Below are positions 27,024-37,500 of a DNA stretch of 64,000 nucleotides, one piece after another. The notes beneath the pieces were generated by a model that did no database searches, was not told the DNA's origin, and was given only the letters and a program-made list of their open reading frames with translations. How positions within the stretch are numbered: position 1 is the first letter of the stretch; every line of letters begins with the position of its first letter. The stretch lies in contig OZ220727.1 in assembly GCA_965116865.1 (NCBI GenBank), positions 1,736,001 to 1,800,000 of the forward strand, given 5' to 3'. This DNA is from Aldehydirespirator sp965116865 (GTDB taxonomy: Bacteria > Actinomycetota > Acidimicrobiia > Acidimicrobiales > Aldehydirespiratoraceae). A program made the position numbers and the translations under genes.

Positions 27024-27121
27024 CTCTTGTTCGCTGCGCTCGCGGGCCGCTCGGGCCACTGCCTCGCTGAGCGCCACGCCGGAATCCGCATCGATCGCCT
27101 CCTGCCCGCTCGGCCTCTGGC
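27024..27121. repeat. Dispersed intergenic element, copy b
   Basis: Runs from gttcgctgcgctcgcgggcc near 27031 to tgcccgctcggcctctgg near 27105-27122, ending just beyond the proA stop. It shares both ends with copies at 25874, 28471 and 49329 but has its own interior. Confidence 0.7.
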
Positions 27122-27126
27122 TGCGG

Positions 27127-28434
27127 TCAGCGGACGTGGCCCTCGCCGCGCACGACGAACTTAAGGGTGGTTAGCTGCTCGAGCCCCATCGGCCCGCGGG
27201 CGTGGAGCTTCTGGGTGCTGATGCCGATCTCGGCCCCGAACCCGAACTCCTCGCCGTCCACGAAGCGGGTGGAGGCGTTGACGAGCACGGCGGCGGCGTC
27301 GACCTGCCTGGTGAACCGGTCGGCGGCGGCGAGGTCGGAAGTGATGATGGTCTCGGAGTGGCCCGACCCGTTGTCGTTCACATGGGCGATGGCCTCGTCG
27401 AGGGTGTCCACCACCCTCACCGACATCTTCAGGTCGAGGAACTCGGCGGCGTGGTCGGCGGCGGTCGCCTCCCCCATCGACGGCACCGCCCGGCGGGCCC
27501 GCTCGTCGCCGAGCAGTTCGACGCCGGCCAGCGCGGCCGCGGCCCGTGGCAGGAACTCGGCCGCCACTGCCGAGTGGACCACCAGAGACTCAAGGGCGTT
27601 GCACACCCCCGGTCTCTGGGTCTTGCCGTTGACGACGATGTCCACGGCGGCGTCGAGGTCGGCGGAGGCGTCCACGTAGGCGTGGCAGTTGCCGGCCCCG
27701 TCGATGACCACTGGCACGGTGGCGTGCTCGATCACCGTCTCGAGCAGCGACGGCCCGCCCCGGGGGATCAGGCAGTCGACGCAGCAGTTCTGCTGCATGA
27801 ACTCCACCGCTGCGGCCCTCGAGGCGTCCTCCACCAACACGAGCGCGTCGGCGGGCAGCCCGGCCGACGAGACAGCCTCGCGGATCGCGGCCGCGATGGC
27901 CAGGTTGGACCGTAGGGCCGACGACGAGCCCCGCAGGAAGGCTGCGTTGCCCGACTTGAGGCACAGCCCGGCCGCGTCGGAGGTGACGTTGGGACGGCTC
28001 TCGTAGATGATGGCGACCACGCCCAAGGGAACCCTGACCCTCTCGATGCGCAGCCCGTTGGGCCTCACCCAGCCGTCGGCCACCTCTCCTATGGGGTCGG
28101 GTCGGGCCGCTATCTGCCTGAGCCCGCCGGCCATGGCTTCGATCCGGGCGCCCGACAGCCGGAGACGGTCGACGAGCGGATCCGGGGTGCCTGCGGCGAC
28201 GGCCCGCTCGACGTCGACGGCGTTGGCCGCGCGGATCGCCTCGGCGCGGGCCGTCAACAGGTCGGCCGCCGCGTGCAGCGCGGCGTCCTTGACCGCGGTG
28301 GATGCCGCCGCCATCGCCCTGGAAGCAGCCTTGGCCCGGGCGGCCAGCACGGCCACCGGCGTCGGCGAGGGCTCGGGCACGGACTCGGTGACGGGCGCTG
28401 CGGACGCCATGACAGTGGTGGCGGCGCTGCTCAT
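27127..28434 (-). CDS. proA: Gamma-glutamyl phosphate reductase
   Basis: About 435 aa, normal length. Aldehyde-dehydrogenase-like fold with GVVAIIYESRPNVTSDAAG, CLKSGNAAFLRG, IPRGG and the catalytic cysteine in QRPGVCNALE; the FGFGAEIGISTQKLHARGP segment is also family-specific. It reduces glutamyl-5-phosphate to glutamate semialdehyde in proline synthesis, after ProB. The start is uncertain (GTG 28437, ATG 28434 or ATG 28410). A TATAGC box (28448-28443) lies immediately upstream, suggesting a very short leader. proB is ~19.7 kb away instead of adjacent. Confidence 0.93.
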   Translation of the reverse strand: MSSAATTVMASAAPVTESVPEPSPTPVAVLAARAKAASRAMAAASTAVKDAALHAAADLLTARAEAIRAANAVDVERAVAAGTPDPLVDRLRLSGARIEAMAGGLRQIAARPDPIGEVADGWVRPNGLRIERVRVPLGVVAIIYESRPNVTSDAAGLCLKSGNAAFLRGSSSALRSNLAIAAAIREAVSSAGLPADALVLVEDASRAAAVEFMQQNCCVDCLIPRGGPSLLETVIEHATVPVVIDGAGNCHAYVDASADLDAAVDIVVNGKTQRPGVCNALESLVVHSAVAAEFLPRAAAALAGVELLGDERARRAVPSMGEATAADHAAEFLDLKMSVRVVDTLDEAIAHVNDNGSGHSETIITSDLAAADRFTRQVDAAAVLVNASTRFVDGEEFGFGAEIGISTQKLHARGPMGLEQLTTLKFVVRGEGHVR

Positions 28435-28470
28435 CACCTCAGGCTATAGGGACAGGGCGACTAGCCTCGA

Positions 28471-28873
28471 TCCGAGAGGCCGAGCGGACGGGCAGCTTCA
28501 CGATGATCTTCGCCAAACGCCCAACAAAGCCGAGCGCCCGAGCAGCTTCACGATGATCTTCGCCGAACGCCCAACAAAGCCGAGCGCCCGAGCAGCTTCA
28601 CGATGATCTTCGCCGAACGCCCAACAAAGCCGAGCGCCCGAGCAGCTTCACGATGATCTTCGCCGAACGCCCAACAAAGCCGAGCGCCCGAGCAGCTTCA
28701 CGATGATCTTCGCCGAACGCCCAACAAAGCCGAGCGCCCGAGCAGCTTCACGATGATCTTCGCCGAACGCCCAACAAAGCCGAGCGCCCGAGCAGCTTCA
28801 CGATGATCTTCGCCGAACGCCCAACAAAGCCGAGCGCCCGAGCAGCCCGCGAGCGCAGCGAACCATACGTGGG
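28471..28873. repeat. Dispersed element, copy c (inverted), carrying a 50-bp tandem array of seven units
   Basis: Ends read gaggccgagcggacgggcag (left) and cccgcgagcgcagcgaacc (right), the reverse complement of the other copies. Inside, seven copies of a 50-bp unit (cgatgatcttcgccgaacgc at 28501, 28551, 28601, 28651, 28701, 28751, 28801) are nearly identical; the first has one change (gccaaacgc). It occupies the divergent proA-murJ promoter region. Direct repeats without spacers, so not a CRISPR. Confidence 0.88.
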
Positions 28874-28887
28874 ATGGACCGCGAGCC

Positions 28888-30558
28888 GTGACTGAACCGA
28901 GACGGCCTCGCCGGGCTTCGGGGTCGGTGATGGTGGCGCTGGGCATCGCGGCCAGCCGTCTGGCCGGTCTGGGACGCGAGACGGTCGCTTCCCGGCTGTT
29001 GGGCAACACCGCGGCCGGCGACGCCTTCACGGTGGCGATGCGCATCCCGAACATGCTCCAGAACCTGCTCGGTGAGGGCGTGCTGTCGGCCAGTTTCGTG
29101 CCCGTGTACAGCCGGCTGCTCGACGAAGGCGCCCGCGACGGGGACCGCCGCACCGATCCCGGCGAGGTGGCCGGAGCGGTGGCCGCCGCGCTCATGGCCG
29201 TAGTGGGGCTGTCGGTCGCCCTGATCGTCACGCTGGCTCGTCCCATCACCTTCGTGCTGGCGCCCGGGCTGACCGAGGACCGTTTCGATCTGGCCGTGTC
29301 GCTGGTGCGCGTCACCGCGTTGGGCGCAGGGTTCGCGGTGCTGTCGGCGTGGTGCCTCGGGGTGCTCAACAGCCACCGGCGCTTCTTCGTGTCGTACGCG
29401 GCCCCGGTCGTGTGGAACGCAGTGCAAGTAGGGGCGCTGACGGTGGCATGGATCCTGGCCTTCGACCTCGACGGCGTGGCCCGGGCTCTGGCCTGGGGCG
29501 TGGCCGGCGGCGGGCTGGTCCAGCTGCTGGTGCAGCTGCCACTGGCGATGCGCCTGGCCCGGGGGCTGCGGCTCAGGTGGATGCGGGGCCATCCCGGCCT
29601 GCGGGAGATCAGTCGCCGGTTCGGTCCCGCGGTGACGGGTCGCGGCGTGGTGCAGGTGTCCGCGTACGTCGATCTGGTGCTGGCGTCGCTGCTCGCCACG
29701 GGCGCCATGGCGGCCCTGTACCGAGCACAGATCCTCTACATGCTTCCTGTGAGCCTGTTCGCCATGAGCGTGGCCGCCGCGGAGCTGCCGGAGATGTCGC
29801 GGCAGGCCGACGACCCGGTCGCGCTGGCCGCCCGTTCCCGGTCGGCCATGCACAAGGTCGCCTTCTGGATGCTGCTGGCCGCCGCGGTGTACACCGCCAC
29901 GGGCGACTTGGTGGTGGGCCTGCTGTTCCAGGGAGGCGTGTTCTCCGAGGCGGACACCGTGCTGGTGTGGTTCGTGGTGGCGGCCTACGCGCTGGGACTG
30001 CCGGCCACCGGTCTGAGCCGGGTGCTGCAGAACGCCTGCTACGCCCGGGGGGACACGGCCGGACCGGCCCGGATCGCCGCGGTCCGGGTGGCGGTGGCCG
30101 CCGCGGTCGGCGTGGTCGTGATGTTCCCCCTCGACCGCGTAGTTGTGAGCTCTGACCGGCTGCTCGGCGCTGCCGAGGGCGTCGGGCTGGCGTGGGCGTT
30201 GCCGGAAGCCGACCGAGTGCTGGGCGATGCGGTGCGATTGGGCGCAGTGGGGCTGGCTCTCGGGTCGGCCGTCGCGGCGTGGACCGAGATCGTGATGCTC
30301 GCCCGCAGGCTCGGCTCTGAGGAGGCGGTCCGTTCGGCTCTGGGCACCCCGACCACGGCCGCGGCGGCAGCCTTCGCCGCCACCGCCGCGTTCAAGCTCC
30401 TGATCGACGGTTGGCCCCTGCTTCTGTCGGCCCCCGCGGCGACCGTGTTCGCGGTGGGGGTGTACGCGGTGGTCGCCCACCGCCGCGGCGCCGCCGAGGC
30501 CCACCTGCTGCTCGAACCGGCCCGCCGGATCATCTGGCACCGCGACCGGCGGAGCTGA
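28888..30558 (+). CDS. murJ: Lipid II flippase MurJ (MviN family)
   Basis: 556 aa polytopic membrane protein with about 14 hydrophobic segments. The N-terminal GIAASRLAGLGRETVASRLLG and AFTVAMRIPNMLQNLLGEGVLS with SFVPVYSRLL are the MviN/MurJ signature. It flips lipid-linked peptidoglycan precursor across the membrane, feeding the MreB/RodA/PBP2 machinery encoded at the right of the window. GTG start at 28888. pspA follows 114 bp downstream on the same strand. Confidence 0.92.
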   Translation: MTEPRRPRRASGSVMVALGIAASRLAGLGRETVASRLLGNTAAGDAFTVAMRIPNMLQNLLGEGVLSASFVPVYSRLLDEGARDGDRRTDPGEVAGAVAAALMAVVGLSVALIVTLARPITFVLAPGLTEDRFDLAVSLVRVTALGAGFAVLSAWCLGVLNSHRRFFVSYAAPVVWNAVQVGALTVAWILAFDLDGVARALAWGVAGGGLVQLLVQLPLAMRLARGLRLRWMRGHPGLREISRRFGPAVTGRGVVQVSAYVDLVLASLLATGAMAALYRAQILYMLPVSLFAMSVAAAELPEMSRQADDPVALAARSRSAMHKVAFWMLLAAAVYTATGDLVVGLLFQGGVFSEADTVLVWFVVAAYALGLPATGLSRVLQNACYARGDTAGPARIAAVRVAVAAAVGVVVMFPLDRVVVSSDRLLGAAEGVGLAWALPEADRVLGDAVRLGAVGLALGSAVAAWTEIVMLARRLGSEEAVRSALGTPTTAAAAAFAATAAFKLLIDGWPLLLSAPAATVFAVGVYAVVAHRRGAAEAHLLLEPARRIIWHRDRRS

Positions 30559-30672
30559 GTCACAGCGCTTCCCTGACGCCCGGGGCTTACAGGCGACAGA
30601 TCCCAGCCATCGGCCGCAACCGGCCGGGCGGAGCGCGGCCGTGCTTCTGGGCACCGCCGAGGAAGTAAAGTT

Positions 30673-31449
30673 GTGGATATGTGGAAAATTCTCAAACGAC
30701 GCTGGAGGTACCTGACCGCCCGGCTGGCCGGCCGATGGGAGGAGACCGCCGACCCCAAGACCCAGCTGGAGCAGGCAATCCGCGAGGCCCGGGAGCAGCA
30801 CAAGCGGCTCAAGGAGCAAGCGGCAAACGTGATCGCCAACCAGAAGCAGACCGAGATGCGGCTCAACCGGGCGATCTCGGAGCTGGAGAGGGTCAACGTG
30901 AACGCCCGCAGCGCGCTGATGATGGGCCAGGACGCGGTCTCCGACGGCGACCAGTCCAAGGCCAAATCCTGCAACGCCGCAGCCGAGCAGCTGGCCGGCC
31001 GCATGATCACCCTCGAACACGAGATCGAGAGCCTCAAGGACCTCTACCTGCAGACGTCGCAGGCATCCGACGAGGCCAAGGCGGCCGTGACCCAGAACTC
31101 GCTGAGCCTCCAAGAGAAGCTGAGACAGCAGCAGAGGCTGCTCGGCCAGATCGACCAGGCCCGCATGCAGGAGCAGATGAATGAGGCCATGACCTCCCTG
31201 TCGGAAGCCGTCGGGGAGGAACTGCCCACCTTCAACGAGATCCGGGACAAGATCGAGGCCCGCTACGCCAAGGCCAAGGGCATGGCCGAACTGGCGGAGG
31301 AGGGCAGCGCCGAGGGCAGGATGCTCGAGATCGAGGCCGCAGCCCGCAATCAGGAGGCCAAGGCCCGACTCAGCCAGATTCGGGAGCAACTAGGCGTCGC
31401 GGCGCCGGCACCGCAAGAGATCCCGCAGTCCACACCCGCCGAGGACTGA
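30673..31449 (+). CDS. pspA: PspA/IM30 family membrane-stress protein
   Basis: 258 aa, almost wholly alpha-helical coiled coil. Family layout is clear: an N-terminal amphipathic helix (MWKILKRRWRYLTARLAG), DPKTQLEQAIREAREQHKRL, and a C-terminal segment with PTFNEIRDKIEARYAKAKG. PspA/Vipp1 proteins oligomerise on the inner membrane face and protect it under stress. Start GTG at 30673; an in-frame ATG lies two codons later. Part of its 3' region (PTFNEIRDKIEARYAKAK) recurs as a fragment at 42882-42949 on the far side of the giant gene. The 140 bp to the next stop show no clear terminator. Confidence 0.9.
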   Translation: MDMWKILKRRWRYLTARLAGRWEETADPKTQLEQAIREAREQHKRLKEQAANVIANQKQTEMRLNRAISELERVNVNARSALMMGQDAVSDGDQSKAKSCNAAAEQLAGRMITLEHEIESLKDLYLQTSQASDEAKAAVTQNSLSLQEKLRQQQRLLGQIDQARMQEQMNEAMTSLSEAVGEELPTFNEIRDKIEARYAKAKGMAELAEEGSAEGRMLEIEAAARNQEAKARLSQIREQLGVAAPAPQEIPQSTPAED

Positions 31450-31590
31450 AGCCTGTCCTCGGGCGTCCCGCAGCGGAGTCACCAGTCTCCAAGGGACGGT
31501 CACCTCGATCGCAGTGCCGCGGGAGCGTGTCGGCGGGGCTGTGGGCTGCCGGGGCGGGCGGCGGGCCCGGTGGTCTGACCGCTCGGCTCC

Positions 31591-34500
31591 TCAGGCGGCG
31601 GGGTCGAGGCCGAGAGCGCGTTGCAGGAAACTAGCCATCTGAGCCCTCGTCACAGACCGCTCAGGACAGAACCGCAACGGAACAGTCCCACAACCCTCCG
31701 TGACACCATGACCACGCAACGCGTCGATCGCCGCCGCATGCACACTGCGGGGATCCACATCGCTGAACCCCGCAGACCGCGCCGCCGCGTCGAGGCCGAG
31801 AGCGCGTTGCAGGAAACTAGCCATCTGAGCCCTCGTCACAGACCGCTCAGGACAGAACCGCAACGGAACAGTCCCACAACCCTCCGTGACACCATGACCA
31901 CGCAACGCGTCGATCGCCGCCGCATGCACACTGCGGGGATCCACATCGCTGAACCCCGCAGACCGCGCCGCCGCGTCGAGATCGAGAGCACGCCTCAAGA
32001 AACTAGCCATCTGAGCCCTCGTCACAGACCGCTCAGGACAGAACCGCAACGGAACAGTCCCACAACCCTCCGTGACACCATGACCACGCAACGCGTCGAT
32101 CGCCGCCGCATGCACACTGCGGGGATCCACATCGCTGAACGGGCCGACCCGCGTCAGCTCCTCCCGCGGAGGAGGAGGCGGACTCGGACTCGGAGGCGAC
32201 GGACTCGGAGGGGACGGACTCGGCGACGGAGGACTCGGCGACGGAGGACTCGGCGGAGGAGGCGGCGGAGGAGGCGGCGACGGCGGAGGAGGAGCGGCGT
32301 CGTCGTCGGTGACGGTCAACACGACGTCGTCGGGACCGGTGACGCCGTTGTTGTTGACCGCGGCACCGCTGACAGTGACGGAACGGTCACCGCCGTTGTG
32401 ACTGCTGTCGTCGACACCGGTGACGCGCACCATGCCCATGCTCACGACAGAGTCCGCAGCGATAGTCAACACAGCGTTGGAACTCAACATCGCCGGACCC
32501 GAACCCAGCGACACAGCCACTGTGGTCTCCGCCGCAGAAGCCCTGTCCAAAGACGCCGTCACCGCCGCGACACCGCCATTCTCAGAAACCGACCCCGGCG
32601 ACAACACCAAAGTCACCACCGGCGGGGCGTCGTCGTCGGTGACGGTCAACACGACGTCGTCGGGACCGGTGACGCCGTTGTTGTTGACCGCGGCACCGCT
32701 GACAGTGACGGAACGGTCACCGCCGTTGTGACTGCTGTCGTCGACACCGGTGACGCGCACCATGCCCATGCTCACGACAGAGTCCGCAGCGATAGTCAAC
32801 ACAGCGTTGGAACTCAACATCGCCGGACCCGAACCCAGCGACACAGCCACTGTGGTCTCCGCCGCAGAAGCCCTGTCCAAAGACGCCGTCACCGCCGCGA
32901 CGCCCCCGTTCTCAGAAACCGACCCCGGCGACAACACCAAAGTCACCACCGGCGGGGCGTCGTCGTCGGTGACGGTCAACACGACGTCGTCGGGACCGGT
33001 GACGCCGTTGTTGTTGACCGCGGCACCGCTGACAGTGACGGAACGGTCACCGCCGTTGTGACTGCTGTCGTCGACACCGGTGACGCGCACCATGCCCATG
33101 CTCACGACAGAGTCCGCAGCGATAGTCAACACAGCGTTGGAACTCAACATCGCCGGACCCGAACCCAGCGACACAGCCACTGTGGTCTCCGCCGCAGAAG
33201 CCCTGTCCAAAGACGCCGTCACCGCCGCGACGCCCCCGTTCTCAGAAACCGACCCCGGCGACAACACCAAAGTCACCACCGGCGGGGCGTCGTCGTCGGT
33301 GACGGTCAACACGACGTCGTCGGGACCGGTGACGCCGTTGTTGTTGACCGCGGCACCGCTGACAGTGACGGAACGGTCACCGCCGTTGTGACTGCTGTCG
33401 TCGACACCGGTGACGCGCACCATGCCCATGCTCACGACAGAGTCCGCAGCGATAGTCAACACAGCGTTGGAACTCAACATCGCCGGACCCGAACCCAGCG
33501 ACACAGCCACTGTGGTCTCCGCCGCAGAAGCCCTGTCCAAAGACGCCGTCACCGCCGCGACGCCCCCGTTCTCAGAAACCGACCCCGGCGACAACACCAA
33601 AGTCACCACCGGCGGCAGGCTATAGGCAAAGACCCTGCCGTCTAATACGTCGGCGACCCACAGGCTGGAGCCGTCGCACCACAGGCCACGGGCCTGGACG
33701 TTCGAGGCGTTCAGGCCCAGATCCTTGGAAGAGACATATGCCCCGTCAGCCAGGTTGTAAGCGAACAGCTTGCCTTGAATGCTGTCGGCCACCCATATCG
33801 TGGTCCCGTCGGACCACACGCCCTCGGAGTCGCCGTTAGCGGCGTCGAGGGTGACATCCTCGGACGAGTCGCGTGCGCCGTCCGACAGGGCGTAGGCGAA
33901 CAACTTGTCTTGAATGGTGTCGGACACCCACATCGTGACCCCGTCGGACCACACCCCGAAGGGGTAGTCGTTGTCGGCGTGCAGCACGATGTCGCGGCCC
34001 GGGTCGCGGGCCCCGCCGGCCAAGCGGTAGGCGAACAGCATGTCAGCGCTCCGGTCGGCCACCCACATCGTGACCCCGTCGGACCACACGCCCCCGGATT
34101 CGCCGTTGGCGGCGTCGAGGGCGATGTCCTTGGCCGGCTCTCGCGCCTTGGACGCCGGGCTGTACGCGTACAGCCCGGCGTCCAAGGCGGAATCGCCGAC
34201 CCACACGGTGGTCCCGTCGGACCACAGCGCGTTCGGGAAGACGTTGCCGACATTCAGGGCGCGGGTGCTCAAGTCCTGGCTGCTGTCTCGGACGAAGCTC
34301 TGCACCCCGACGGTCTCGTCGTCGACGACAGCCAGCCGCACGTAGCCCGGTCCGGTCACGCCGCCGGTGGCGGTGTTGGTGGCGGTGCCGGTGACGATCA
34401 CGAACCGGTTGCCGTTGAACACGTCGTCAGCAACGTCGGGCACCGTCACCTCCACCACCCCGGTGCTCGCAGTCGTGGTCGCCGGGATCGTCAGAGTCGT

Positions 34501-37500
34501 GTTGGAACTGAGCGTCGCCCCCACCGACGCCGGCGACGACACCGACACCTCCACGATGATCTCAACCGTCGAGGCCCTGTCCAACGACGCCGACACAGTC
34601 ACCTTGCCCCCGCTCTCCGCCACCGACGCCGACGACAGCTCCAAAGTCACCACCGGCAGGCTGTAGGCAAAGACCCTGCCGTCTACGTCGGCGACCCACA
34701 TCGTGACCCCGTCCGACCACAGGCCACGGGCACTGCCGTTCGATGCGTTCAGGCCCAGATCCTTGGAAGAGACATATGCCCCGTCAGCCAGGTTGTAAGC
34801 GAACAGCTTGCCTTGAATGATGTCGGCCACCCATATCGTGGTCCCGTCGGACCACAGCCCTCTGGAGGAGCCGTTGGCGGCGTCGAGGGTGACGTCCTCG
34901 GACGAGTCGCGTGCGCCGTCCGACAGGGCGTAGGCGAACAACTTGTCTTGAATGGTGTCGGACACCCAGACGGTGACACCGTCGGACCACAGCCCCCTGG
35001 GGTAGACGTTGTCGGCGTGCAGCACGATGTCGCGGCCCGGGTCGCGGGCCCCGCCGGCCAAGCGGTAGGCGAACAGCATGTCAGCGCTCCAGTCGGCCAC
35101 CCACATCGTGACCCCGTCGGACCACACGCCCCCAGAGTCGCCGTTGGCGGCGTCGAGGGCGATGTCCTTGGCCGGCTCTCGCGCCTTGGACGCCAGGCTG
35201 TAGGCGAACAGCGTGTCCCCTACGGAATCGCCGACCCACACGGTGGTCCCGTCGGACCACAGCCCGTTCGGTGCGGAGTTGGAGGGGAAGGGGTTGAAGG
35301 CCTGGCTGCTGTCTCGGACGAAGCTCTGCACCCCGACGGTCTCGTCGTCGACGACAGCCAGCCGCACGTAGCCCGGTCCGGTCACGCCGCCGGCCGCGGT
35401 GCCGGTGACGATCACGAACCGGTTGCCGTTGAACACGCCGTCAGCAACGTCGGGCACCGTCACCTCCACCACCCCGGTGCTCGCAGTCGTGGTCGCCGGG
35501 ATCGTCAGAGTCGTGTTGGAACTGAGCGTCGCCCCCACCGACGCCGGCGACGACACCGACACCTCCACGATGATCTCAACCGTCGAGGCCCTGTCCAACG
35601 ACGCCGACACAGTCACCTTGCCCCCGCTCTCCGCCACCGACGCCGACGACAGCTCCAAAGTCACCACCGGCAGGCTGTAGGCAAAGACCCTGCCGTCTAC
35701 GTCGGCGACCCACATCGTGACCCCGTCCGACCACAGGCCACGGGCACTGCCGTTCGATGCGTTCAGGCCCAGATCCTTGGAAGAGACATATGCCCCGTCA
35801 GCCAGGTTGTAAGCGAACAGCTTGCCTTGAATGATGTCGGCCACCCATATCGTGGTCCCGTCGGACCACAGCCCTCTGGAGGAGCCGTTGGCGGCGTCGA
35901 GGGTGACGTCCTCGGACGAGTCGCGTGCGCCGTCCGACAGGGCGTAGGCGAACAACTTGTCTTGAATGGTGTCGGACACCCAGACGGTGACACCGTCGGA
36001 CCACAGCCCCCTGGGGTAGACGTTGTCGGCGTGCAGCACGATGTCGCGGCCCGGGTCGCGGGCCCCGCCGGCCAAGCGGTAGGCGAACAGCATGTCAGCG
36101 CTCCAGTCGGCCACCCACATCGTGACCCCGTCGGACCACACGCCCCCAGAGTCGCCGTTGGCGGCGTCGAGGGCGATGTCCTTGGCCGGCTCTCGCGCCT
36201 TGGACGCCAGGCTGTAGGCGAACAGCGTGTCCCCTACGGAATCGCCGACCCACACGGTGGTCCCGTCGGACCACAGCCCGTTCGGTGCGGAGTTGGAGGG
36301 GAAGGGGTTGAAGGCCTGGCTGCTGTCTCGGACGAAGCTCTGCACCCCGACGGTCTCGTCGTCGACGACAGCCAGCCGCACGTAGCCCGGTCCGGTCACG
36401 CCGCCGGCCGCGGTGCCGGTGACGATCACGAACCGGTTGCCGTTGAACACGCCGTCAGCAACGTCGGGCACCGTCACCTCCACCACCCCGGTGCTCGCAG
36501 TCGTGGTCGCCGGGATCGTCAGAGTCGTGTTGGAACTGAGCGTCGCCCCCACCGACGCCGGCGACGACACCGACACCTCCACGATGATCTCAACCGTCGA
36601 GGCCCTGTCCAACGACGCCGACACAGTCACCTTGCCCCCGCTCTCCGCCACCGACGCCGACGACAGCTCCAAAGTCACCACCGGCAGGCTGTAGGCAAAG
36701 ACCCTGCCGTCTACGTCGGCGACCCACATCGTGACCCCGTCCGACCACAGGTCTCCGGCACTGCCGTTCGATGCGTTCAGGCCCAGATCCTTGGAAGAGA
36801 CATATGCCCCGTCAGCCAGGTTGTAAGCGAACAGCTTGCCTTGAATGATGTCGGCCACCCATATCGTGGTCCCGTCGGACCACAGCCCTCTGGAGGAGCC
36901 GTTGGCGGCGTCGAGGGTGACGTCCTCGGACGAGTCGCGTGCGCCGTCCGACAGGCTGTAGGCGAACAGCTTGTCACCGTCGTCGAAGTCGGACACCCAG
37001 ACGGTGACACCGTCGGACCACAGCCCCCTGGGGTAGAAGTGCAGCACGATGTCGCGGCCCGGGTCGCGGGCCCCGCCGGCCAAGCGGTAGGCGAACAGCA
37101 CGTGGCGGTCGGAGTCGGCCACCCACATCGTGACCCCGTCGGACCACACGCCCCCGGAGTCGCCGTTGTCGGAGTCGAGGGCGATGTCCTTGGCCGGCTC
37201 TCGCGCCTTGGACGCCAGGCTGTAGGCGAACAGCGTGTCCCCTACGGAATCGCCGACCCACACGGTGGTCCCGTCGGACCACAACCCGCTCGGCGTCCGG
37301 TTGTCGGCATGCAGGGTGTCGGTGCTCAAGTCCTGGCTGCTGTCTCGGACGAAGCTCTGCACCCCGACGGTCTCGTCGTCGACGACAGCCAACCGCACAT
37401 CGTCCGAGCCGGTCACGCCGCCGGCCACGGTGCCGGTGACGATCACGAACCGGTTGCCGTTGAACACGTCGTCGTCGACGTCGGGCACCGTCACCTCCAC

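Noticed and set aside
28471..28873. CRISPR-like array of seven 50-bp repeats
   Set aside because: Units are directly abutting with no unique spacers and no cas genes are present; it is a simple tandem repeat.
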